Shown here piece by piece: positions 1 through 6,515 of a stretch of DNA of 10,952 bases (position 1 is the first letter of the stretch; every line of letters begins with the position of its first letter). Both the position numbers and the translations under genes were made by a program. The stretch is from an uncultured Paenibacillaceae bacterium (lineage in GTDB: Bacteria > Bacillota > Bacilli > Paenibacillales > CALAME01): positions 1 through 10,952 of the forward strand of contig CALKAN010000167.1 of NCBI GenBank assembly GCA_937983035.1, given 5' to 3'. The notes under the pieces were generated by a model. That model was not told the DNA's origin and did no database searches. It saw only the letters and a list, made by a program, of their open reading frames with translations.

Positions 1-568
1 TGATGTTCAAAAAACAAGCAATATGCGGCCGAAACGTCTGAATCCCTTTCAATTGAAAACTGCTCAGCTCGCAAACGAACCACTCCGCTTCCGCATGCTC
101 CGCCACCGCTTCGCACAGCGGCAGGCCGATATTGCCGGCTGTTACTGCTTTGAAACCTGCTTCTGCCAGCATTTGCCCGACCCAAGTTGTCGTCGTAGTC
201 TTTCCATTGGAACCGGTGATGCCGATGATGGGGGCTTCTGTCAAATGACAGGCGATCTCTACTTCCGTAATCACTTCGATGCCCAGCTCTGAAGCTTTGC
301 GAAGCGGAGGGATATGATAGGGGATGCCGGGGTTTTTGACGATAAAAGCAAGATTCGGATGAATCAAAAAATCGGGATGACCGCCGCATATGACGCGCAT
401 CCCCTCTTGTTCCAATTCATCCGCTTCAGGACATTCCTCTCTCGTTTTTCGATCATTGATCGTCACTTGAATCCCATGTTTGTGCAGAAGCCTGGCCGCT
501 GCCCGGCCGCTGCGTGCAAGCCCTAAAACTAACGCTTCTTGTCCTTTGTAATGCGCTGGATGCTTCAT
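1..568 (-). CDS. murD: MurD, UDP-N-acetylmuramoyl-L-alanine--D-glutamate ligase (5' part only)
   Basis: Cytoplasmic Mur ligase that adds D-glutamate to UDP-MurNAc-L-Ala using ATP, the second amino acid step of the peptidoglycan stem peptide. The frame is open from an ATG at 568-566 to the window edge, giving 189 codons, about 40% of the usual ~450-470 residues; the missing part is the C-terminal end. Residues 11-40 form the N-terminal Rossmann-like UDP-binding part (VLGLARSG, then VTINDRK). GITGSNGKTTT at 116-126 is the Mur ligase ATP-binding P-loop, followed by GNIG at 145-148 and ELSSFQL at 167-173, which is typical of MurD rather than MurE or MurF. The start lies 5 nt after the mraY stop; an AAGGGG ribosome site inside the end of mraY sits about 11 nt upstream. 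It is expected to be co-transcribed with mraY. Truncation is only by the window edge. Confidence 0.96.
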   Translation of the reverse strand, partial: MKHPAHYKGQEALVLGLARSGRAAARLLHKHGIQVTINDRKTREECPEADELEQEGMRVICGGHPDFLIHPNLAFIVKNPGIPYHIPPLRKASELGIEVITEVEIACHLTEAPIIGITGSNGKTTTTTWVGQMLAEAGFKAVTAGNIGLPLCEAVAEHAEAEWFVCELSSFQLKGIQTFRPHIACFLNI

Positions 569-573
569 CTAAA

Positions 574-1539
574 TTACAACCCCTTGTTGATCCATAGTCC
601 TAACACGGCGAAAAGCAGTCCAAACATCCAAAACGTAATGACGATCCGCCATTCTGACCACCCGGTCAATTCGAAATGATGGTGGATCGGACTCATCTTG
701 AATACGCGCTTTCCCCTCGTTTTAAAAGATACGACTTGTATGATGACTGATAACATTTCGATAACGAAAACACCGCCGATCACAACGAGCAGCAACTCCG
801 ATTTCGTCAAAATCGCCAAAGCAGCCAGACCGCCTCCGATCGCAAGGGAACCTGTGTCGCCCATGAATACTTTTGCCGGATGGGCGTTGAAGATTAAAAA
901 TCCGAGCACTGCGCCGATCATCGCTCCTGCAAAAACCGCTGATTCCGGTTCGGTCATCAGCAAGGCAATGACCGCGTAGGCTCCAAATGCAATCGCGCTC
1001 GTCCCTGCCAAAAGTCCATCCAAACCGTCCGTAAAATTGACTGCATTCGTCGTGCCGAGCATCACAAGAATGACAAACGGATAATAGAGCCAGCCGAGCG
1101 GCAAAGAAACATCAGCAATGGGAATGTATAAATTCGTGTCATGTCCGAGCTGCGCAAGCATCCAGCATATGACGACCGCGCACAGCAATTGGCCAAACAA
1201 TTTCTGTTTGGCCGTCAGCCCGAGCGAACGCTTAAACACTATGGCGATGTAATCGTCCAGAAATCCGATCAATCCGAATCCGAGGGCGGCAATCAACAGG
1301 ATGTAAAATTTGTAGCCGTAATCGCCGGCAAAACGGAAAAAAGCCAAGGCGAAAGCAAGCAGTATGATCGTGCCCCCCATCGTGGGCGTGCCTGCTTTCT
1401 TCAGATGTCCTTGAGGCCCGTCTGTGCGAATTTGCTGGCCGAATTTTAATTTTCTCAATATGGGAATAAAGAGCGGCCCGATGATCACTGCAAGCACAAA
1501 GGCTGCCCCCATCGTAAACATCACGACTCTAAAATCCAT
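574..1539 (-). CDS. mraY: MraY, phospho-N-acetylmuramoyl-pentapeptide-transferase
   Basis: Integral membrane enzyme that transfers phospho-MurNAc-pentapeptide from UDP to undecaprenyl phosphate, making lipid I. It has 321 residues, close to the usual ~324, and reads as about ten hydrophobic membrane segments. Family signatures visible: KFGQxIRxDGP at about 33-42 and GTPTMGG at 50-56; the catalytic aspartate pair DD at 95-96 in GFLDDY; NFTDGLDG at 168-175; MGDTGS at 226-231 (D228 is the third conserved aspartate); and the IHHHFE loop with three histidines at 286-288. The ATG at 1539 follows the murF stop by 4 nt, and a GAGGGGGAG ribosome site overlaps the end of murF. Its place between murF, which makes its substrate, and murD is the normal dcw order. 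Nothing is missing or odd. Confidence 0.98.
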   Translation of the reverse strand: MDFRVVMFTMGAAFVLAVIIGPLFIPILRKLKFGQQIRTDGPQGHLKKAGTPTMGGTIILLAFALAFFRFAGDYGYKFYILLIAALGFGLIGFLDDYIAIVFKRSLGLTAKQKLFGQLLCAVVICWMLAQLGHDTNLYIPIADVSLPLGWLYYPFVILVMLGTTNAVNFTDGLDGLLAGTSAIAFGAYAVIALLMTEPESAVFAGAMIGAVLGFLIFNAHPAKVFMGDTGSLAIGGGLAALAILTKSELLLVVIGGVFVIEMLSVIIQVVSFKTRGKRVFKMSPIHHHFELTGWSEWRIVITFWMFGLLFAVLGLWINKGL

Positions 1540-1543
1540 CCTG

Positions 1544-2971
1544 TCACTCCCCCTCTTCCTGAAGCAATCCTTCGATCACTTCTTCCATTTTCATCCCCCG
1601 TGATCCTTTCACTAATATCATGTCATTTTTCCGGATTGATTTGCGCAAGCTTGCGGTCAAATCTTGTTTGCTTGCAAAAGAATGCACTTTTCCGTGCGGA
1701 TACCGTTCTCTGGCTGCATCCGCTATATGGCTGGCAAGTTCTCCGTAAGTATAAATTTCATCGATCTGACCGGGATCCAGTTCAGCGCCGATTTCGCGGT
1801 GGAACTTCACTTCATCAGCCCCTAATTCGAGCATGTCAGCCAGCACTGCGATCTTGCGCCCTTTGCCTTCCAATTCAATCAACGCTTGAATCGATGCGCG
1901 CACAGAGGAAGGGCTGGCATTGAAAGCTTGATTGTACACTTTAGCGCCAGAAGGAAGCATGACTACATCTGCCCGCATCCCGGTAATTTTTAACTCAATC
2001 AGCCCTTGCCGAATGGCATCTTCAGATACGCCCAGCCGTTTCATGCAGACGGCTGCCGCGGCCGCATTAAGCACATTATGCTTGCCGAATATCGGAATGA
2101 ACAGAGGCTGGCTCCATCCGTTCAGCCGAAAACAGCACGCTTCCTTCACCGGATCTTGCTTCAGCTCCTGCAAATAATGATCATTCGCTTCGCTCAGACC
2201 GTAAGAAATTCGCTCGATGCTGGAATCGCATGAATAACCGCACGCCTGCTCGAAGTCCTCCATATCGAACAATTGGCGGAGCAAAGGTTCGTCGCCGGGA
2301 TATATGAGCACCCCGTTCGACTTCATGCCTGCGATAATCTCGAGCTTCGCTTTGGCAATTTCAAGCCGCGATCCAAGCTGAAGCAGATGCGCCTCTCCGA
2401 TATTCGTAATGACGGCTGCATCCGGATTGGCAATCTTCGACAGCAGCTCAATTTCGCCCCTGCCGCTCATGCCCATTTCGAGCACCATCCATTCTGCATC
2501 CTCATCTGCTTCCAAGATGGTCATCGGAAGGCCGACATGATTATTCAGGTTCCCTTCAGTATAATGAACTTTTCCCCATTTTGAAAGAATAGAAGTCAAC
2601 ATGTCTTTCGTTGTCGTTTTTCCGTTGCTGCCGGTGACCCCTATGACTTTAACCGATAATTGCTGCCGATACGCTCTCGCCATATTGTGCAATGCTTTCA
2701 GCGTATCCGGAACGATAATGAGCGGCCGGTCTTTCGGAGGATGAGGCCGGTCTTGCTGCCAAAGGGAAGCAGCCGCCCCCTTGGCAAAGGCATCCTGAAC
2801 GAAATCGTGCCCGTCAAAACGATATCCGATATTCAGCGGAACAAACAACTCGTTTGGCTGCGTCGTTCTCGAATCTTGCGATACGCCTGTGATCAACATA
2901 TTCTCATCCGCCGCGCCGGTCAAAGTTCCGCCTGCCATTTCTGCCAATTGCTTCAAAGTGCGCTTAATCAA
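1544..2971 (-). CDS. murF: MurF, UDP-MurNAc-tripeptide--D-alanyl-D-alanine ligase
   Basis: Cytoplasmic ATP-dependent ligase that adds the D-Ala-D-Ala dipeptide to UDP-MurNAc-tripeptide, giving the pentapeptide substrate of MraY. It has 475 residues, somewhat longer than the ~450-460 typical of the family. The N-terminal UDP-binding domain includes SQDSR (31-35) and FDGHDF (52-57). The central ATPase domain has the P-loop GVTGSNGKTTT at 111-121, ExGMS around 165-169 and NIGEAH at 190-195; K208 in AKAKLE is a candidate for the carbamylated lysine of Mur ligases. The C-terminal domain contains NASPSSVRASIQAL and KGSRGMKMEEV. The start is a TTG at 2971-2969, supported by an AAGGAG site at 2981-2986 with 9-nt spacing and by the typical MIKRT beginning. 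It overlaps the murE stop as TTGA, a 4-nt overlap that suggests translational coupling. Confidence 0.97.
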   Translation of the reverse strand: MIKRTLKQLAEMAGGTLTGAADENMLITGVSQDSRTTQPNELFVPLNIGYRFDGHDFVQDAFAKGAAASLWQQDRPHPPKDRPLIIVPDTLKALHNMARAYRQQLSVKVIGVTGSNGKTTTKDMLTSILSKWGKVHYTEGNLNNHVGLPMTILEADEDAEWMVLEMGMSGRGEIELLSKIANPDAAVITNIGEAHLLQLGSRLEIAKAKLEIIAGMKSNGVLIYPGDEPLLRQLFDMEDFEQACGYSCDSSIERISYGLSEANDHYLQELKQDPVKEACCFRLNGWSQPLFIPIFGKHNVLNAAAAAVCMKRLGVSEDAIRQGLIELKITGMRADVVMLPSGAKVYNQAFNASPSSVRASIQALIELEGKGRKIAVLADMLELGADEVKFHREIGAELDPGQIDEIYTYGELASHIADAARERYPHGKVHSFASKQDLTASLRKSIRKNDMILVKGSRGMKMEEVIEGLLQEEGE

Positions 2972-4454
2972 TGCATGATACTCCTTATCGCTTGTTTTGC
3001 TTCCAGCCGATCATCAAAAAACATTCGCTGTCCTTTCATTTCTTGATATGTCTCATGTCCTTTCCCCATGATTAATACTACATCACCGGGGTTTGCCCAT
3101 TCAATGGCTTTTTGGATGGCAGCTCTGCGATCCTCAATCAATGTAAGCTTCTCATCGCCGGCGCCTGTTTGGCGAATTCCTTCCGCGATGTCGTTCATAA
3201 TCGCCGCAGGATCTTCATTGCGCGGATTGTCAGTCGTAACGATCACATGATCGCTCAGTTCGGCGGCAATCTTGCCCATCACCGGACGCTTGCCCCGGTC
3301 GCGGTCTCCGCCGCATCCAAACATGCAGCAAATGTTTCCTTCAGCAAATTCGCGCACCGTGCGCAGCACCTTTTCCAACCCGTCCGGCGTATGCGCATAA
3401 TCGACGATTACCAGAAAAGGTTGACCGGCTTCGATCATTTCCATCCGTCCTTCTACAGGGGACGCTTCGCTTAATGCAGATGCTGCATCCGCCAATGAAA
3501 TCCCTTCAGCCAAAGCTGCCGCAGCAGCTGCCAGCGCATTGTATATATTAAATTTGCCAAGCAGCTTCATTTTCACTTCTGCAGATTCGCCAAAGGCAGT
3601 CAAACGAAAAACGGTGCCTTCAGCGGTTAAAGCAATTTCACCGGCCCGCACGTCAGCAGGCTCGTCGATGCCTAAGTAATTATATGCGCAGCCGTTAACT
3701 TCGATAATTCCCGGCTGGCTGGATCGTCCGCATTCAAGACGGCGTATTTCTGCCGTCCGCGGTCTGCGACAAACGCATTGCCTAATCTTGAAAACAACAA
3801 GCCTTTCGCCGCAAGATAATTTTCCATCGTTCCGTGAAAATCCAAATGATCCTGCGACAAATTAGTGAAAACAGCCGTGCGGAAATCACAGCCGATCACC
3901 CGGCCGAACTCCAGCGCATGACTCGAAACTTCCATGACGCAATATTCCGCGCCGCTGTCGATCATTTGTCGAAAGCTTCGCTGCAAAATGTGTGCTTCTT
4001 GCGTCGTATTGTTCACCGCATAAATGTCATTTCCGATCTTCATCTGAATCGTGCCCATCAGGCCTGCCTTCTTATTTTGGCTGACCAAAATTTGCTCGAT
4101 CAAGCTTGCCGTGGTTGTTTTGCCATTCGTGCCTGTAATGCCGATCAACTTCAAACGGCTGCTCGGAAATCCGTAAAAATGAGAAGCAATGGCCGCCATG
4201 GCATAGCGCGTATCCTCATGGATCAACTGCGGCGCATCAACTGGCAGCCTTTCCTGCACGAGCAGCGCAGCCGCGCCGTTTTGAAGTGCTTCTTCCGCAT
4301 ATTGATGGCCGTCGAATCGTTTGCCGCGAATGCAAACAAACAAATCGCCGGGCTTTACTTTGCGCGAATCCATTTCGATGCCGGATATTTGAATTTCGCC
4401 GTCCCCTTCCAGCCGGACTTTAAACAAAACATCTGCCAGTGCACGAAGTTTCAT
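2968..4454 (-). CDS. murE: MurE, UDP-MurNAc-L-Ala-D-Glu--meso-diaminopimelate ligase, interrupted by a 1-base frameshift
   Basis: Cytoplasmic Mur ligase that adds the third stem-peptide residue. The N-terminal half (4454-3672) carries the UDP-binding domain, the P-loop GITGTNGKTTT at 105-115, MEVSSHAL around 174-181, NLSQDHLDFH at 198-207 and K217 in AKGLLF. It ends at an in-frame TAG at 3674-3672. The C-terminal half continues in another frame to a TGA at 2970-2968 and holds KFNIYN, DYAHTPDGLE, GCGGDRDR, DNPRNEDP and GKGHETYQ. DNPR followed by EDP is the signature for meso-diaminopimelate rather than lysine. Restoring one base gives a protein of about 495 residues, the normal length. The ATG at 4454 is preferred over a TTG at 4460 because an AGGCGGTGG site lies about 6 nt before the ATG but abuts the TTG. 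It follows spoVD by 23 nt and overlaps murF by 4 nt. The gene should be essential, so real inactivation is unlikely. Confidence 0.93.
3670..3676 (-). other. murE: Frameshift site in murE (one base missing)
   Basis: The minus strand reads ATT ACT TAG GCA TCG here, giving IIT then stop. The Bacillus-type MurE sequence at this point is TAAHxxTYGID. Inserting one pyrimidine between 3673 and 3672 turns TAG GC into TAY GGC and restores T-Y-G-I-D-E, joining the two open frames without loss of any other residue. The site is not a homopolymer and has no X XXY YYZ slippery heptamer. No ribosome binding site precedes the first possible restart, a GTG at 3651. Confidence 0.88.
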
Positions 4455-4477
4455 CTTCAACCACCGCCTGCTTTTAT

Positions 4478-6421
4478 TTACTCAGACTTCTGATTAGATT
4501 CTGGTGGAGTGGATAAGTAAACGCGAATCGTCGAACCTCTCTCTACCTTCTCGCCCGGCTTGGGCGCTTGGCTGACGACAACCGATCCGGAACCGGATTG
4601 CGCCAACCGAAAATGAGGATTGAGGTAATGGTAAAGTTCGCTTGTTTCCATGCCGACTAAATTCGGCACTTCCTCGTAAACGACATCTCCATATACATAT
4701 TCTCTTTCAATTTGACTTTGACGCGGCTCCACTCCAAGCACTCGAAGCGTATCTTCCATCACATTGCGGACGATCGGCGCAGCGACTAAACCGCCGAATT
4801 GAATCCCTTTCGGGTTGTCTACGGCAACATAAATGACTACTTGCGGATCGTCTGCCGGCGCAAAGCCGACAAACGAAACGATATGTTCATTCGGTGAATA
4901 ACGCCCATTGACTACTTTTTGCGCCGTTCCTGTCTTCCCTCCTACCCGATAGCCTTCAATATATGCATTTCGTCCCGTGCCTCTGGCAACAACGCTTTCC
5001 AGCGCCTCTCTGACTAAAACGGATGTTTCTTCGGATATGACCTGCCTGACGGCTTGCGGCTTATTTTCTTTCACGATTTCGCCGGTTTCAGGATGAATCC
5101 AAGCTTTCGCAAGATACGGCTTATAAAGCGTGCCTCCGTTGATCGCAGCAGATACGGCGGCCGCTTGCTGAATCGGGGTGACTGACACCCCTTGGCCGAA
5201 CGACGTCGTTGCAAGTTCCACGGGTCCTACCCGATCCAGTTTAAACAAAATCCCATTTTCTTCTCCGCCGAGATCGATGCCCGTCTTTTGTCCGAAACCA
5301 AAATTGCGAATGTATTCAAACAGTTTTTCTTTGCCTAATTGCTGACCTAAGATGACAAAGGCAGGGTTGCAGGAATTTTCTACCCCTTCCAGAAACGTTT
5401 GGGATCCGTGTCCGCCCCGTCTCCAACAGCGCAGCCGGCTGCCTGCCACTTCGATATGTCCGGGATCATGAAAACGATCGTTGTGCAAATTGATTTTCCC
5501 TTCCTCAAGCGCGGCTGCCAGCGTAATGATTTTGAAAGTGGAGCCGGGCTCGTAAGTCATCCAGATCGGCAAATTGCGATTGTAAGCACTCGATGGATAC
5601 GCTTGATAGTTGCCAGGTTCATAGTCCGGCCGCGAAGCCATGGCCAAAATTTCGCCGGTGTTTGGATCCATGGCGATTCCGATCACGTGATCGGGCTGAA
5701 ATGTTAACACCGCCTGATCCAGCTCGCGTTCCAATATCGCTTGGATTCGTTTGTCAATCGTCAATTGAAGGTGCAAGCCGTCCTTCGGCTGCATGAATTC
5801 ATCAGAAGTATTCGGGATCTCTCTTCCGCTTGCGTCCGCCATAAACGAAATTGATCCATTCACGCCTTTAAGAAGCTCGTCATGATACGATTCTACTCCT
5901 GTTAAACCTTGATTATCAATGCCGGTAAAGCCGAGAACATGGGAGGCTAAATTGCCGAACGGGTAGTAGCGCTTGTAATCTTCCGTGACAACAATTCCCG
6001 GAAGATTCATCTTGCGAATTTCATCCGCTTTTTCCATTGAAATTTTGCGGCCGCCCGGCTGAATGTTCACGATCATCGTTTTTTTCGTGATCAGCTCGAA
6101 CAGCTGCTTCTCCGTCATCGGCAAGACGGATGCAAGCATTCTGGCGGTCATTTCCGGGTCTTTAATCTGAACCGGAATGGCCATCACCGTCGGCGCAGAA
6201 ATATTGTAAACTAATCGCACGCCGTTGCGATCCCAAATTTCGCCCCGTTCTGCGGCAAACGGAATGTTTCTTCTCCATGATTCCTCCGCCTGTTCCGACA
6301 ATTCTGCGCCGAGAACGAGCTGCACATAGCCTAGACGCACGAGCAGCGCCGCATATAATATGAGACCGGCAATCAATGCAATGAACAATCTTTTTCTCAG
6401 CGTTACGTTGGATACTCGCAT
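4478..6421 (-). CDS. spoVD: SpoVD, sporulation-specific penicillin-binding protein (class B transpeptidase)
   Basis: Membrane-anchored DD-transpeptidase needed for spore cortex peptidoglycan in Bacillus; it acts in the outer forespore membrane with the SEDS protein SpoVE. It has 647 residues from the ATG at 6421 (B. subtilis about 646). One N-terminal membrane helix lies at about 11-29, followed by the class B dimerisation part (ERGEIWDRNG at 58-67), the transpeptidase domain with STFK at 294-297 (nucleophile S294), SCN at 350-352 and KTGT at 496-499, and one PASTA domain at about 583-637. Cysteines 332 and 351 correspond to the redox pair of B. subtilis SpoVD that is reduced by StoA. An in-frame ATG at 6445 lacks a ribosome site; 6421 has GGGGGGAAG just upstream and gives the family N-terminus MRVSNVTLRKR. 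A 94-nt gap precedes it, so separate sporulation control is likely, as in B. subtilis where SigmaE drives spoVD. Confidence 0.96.
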   Translation of the reverse strand: MRVSNVTLRKRLFIALIAGLILYAALLVRLGYVQLVLGAELSEQAEESWRRNIPFAAERGEIWDRNGVRLVYNISAPTVMAIPVQIKDPEMTARMLASVLPMTEKQLFELITKKTMIVNIQPGGRKISMEKADEIRKMNLPGIVVTEDYKRYYPFGNLASHVLGFTGIDNQGLTGVESYHDELLKGVNGSISFMADASGREIPNTSDEFMQPKDGLHLQLTIDKRIQAILERELDQAVLTFQPDHVIGIAMDPNTGEILAMASRPDYEPGNYQAYPSSAYNRNLPIWMTYEPGSTFKIITLAAALEEGKINLHNDRFHDPGHIEVAGSRLRCWRRGGHGSQTFLEGVENSCNPAFVILGQQLGKEKLFEYIRNFGFGQKTGIDLGGEENGILFKLDRVGPVELATTSFGQGVSVTPIQQAAAVSAAINGGTLYKPYLAKAWIHPETGEIVKENKPQAVRQVISEETSVLVREALESVVARGTGRNAYIEGYRVGGKTGTAQKVVNGRYSPNEHIVSFVGFAPADDPQVVIYVAVDNPKGIQFGGLVAAPIVRNVMEDTLRVLGVEPRQSQIEREYVYGDVVYEEVPNLVGMETSELYHYLNPHFRLAQSGSGSVVVSQAPKPGEKVERGSTIRVYLSTPPESNQKSE

Positions 6422-6438
6422 GCTCTTCCCCCCGGGCA

Positions 6439-6465
6439 TATTCATGTCTCATATCAAGACTATTC
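6439..6465 (-). promoter_or_regulatory. Weak candidate SigmaE promoter of spoVD
   Basis: On the minus strand GAATAGT (6465-6459) resembles the SigmaE -35 pattern KMATATT, and CATGAATA (6446-6439) resembles the start of the -10 CATACANT. The spacer is 12 nt, slightly shorter than the usual 13-15, and the predicted transcript would begin only about 10 nt before the ATG. I propose it because B. subtilis spoVD is SigmaE-controlled and this is the only sizeable gap in the operon. The match itself is poor, and the true promoter may lie inside the end of pbpB. Confidence 0.2.
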
Positions 6466-6492
6466 CGCTGTGCCCGGAATTAGAACAAGCCT

Positions 6493-6511
6493 TTCACATT
6501 AGCAATGTGAA
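6493..6511. other. Perfect inverted repeat in the pbpB-spoVD gap
   Basis: TTCACATT and AATGTGAA form a perfect 8-bp stem around a 3-nt loop, starting 4 nt after the pbpB stop codon. No T-rich tract follows on the minus strand, so it does not look like an efficient intrinsic terminator. It could be an attenuating or mRNA 3'-end-protecting hairpin, or a protein binding site. AT-rich short palindromes also arise by chance, so the function is unproven. Confidence 0.5.
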
Positions 6512-6515
6512 GATG

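Noticed and set aside
2968..3651. A separate gene starting at GTG 3651 that encodes only the MurE C-terminal domain
   Set aside because: No ribosome site precedes the GTG, and coding similarity to MurE continues upstream of it in the same frame as far as the frameshift.
3670..3685. Programmed -1 ribosomal frameshifting in murE
   Set aside because: The sequence ATA ATT ACT TAG offers no slippery heptamer, and I see no obvious downstream stem; a missing base explains the data more simply.
3834..4493. A 219-codon open frame on the plus strand opposite murE and the spoVD end
   Set aside because: It is antisense to a clear murE coding region, shows no recognisable motif and has an arginine-, alanine- and histidine-rich composition typical of reverse-frame translation.
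6162..6452. A 96-codon minus-strand frame overlapping the spoVD start
   Set aside because: It lies in another frame over the conserved SpoVD N-terminus and has no recognisable motif; it is a shadow.
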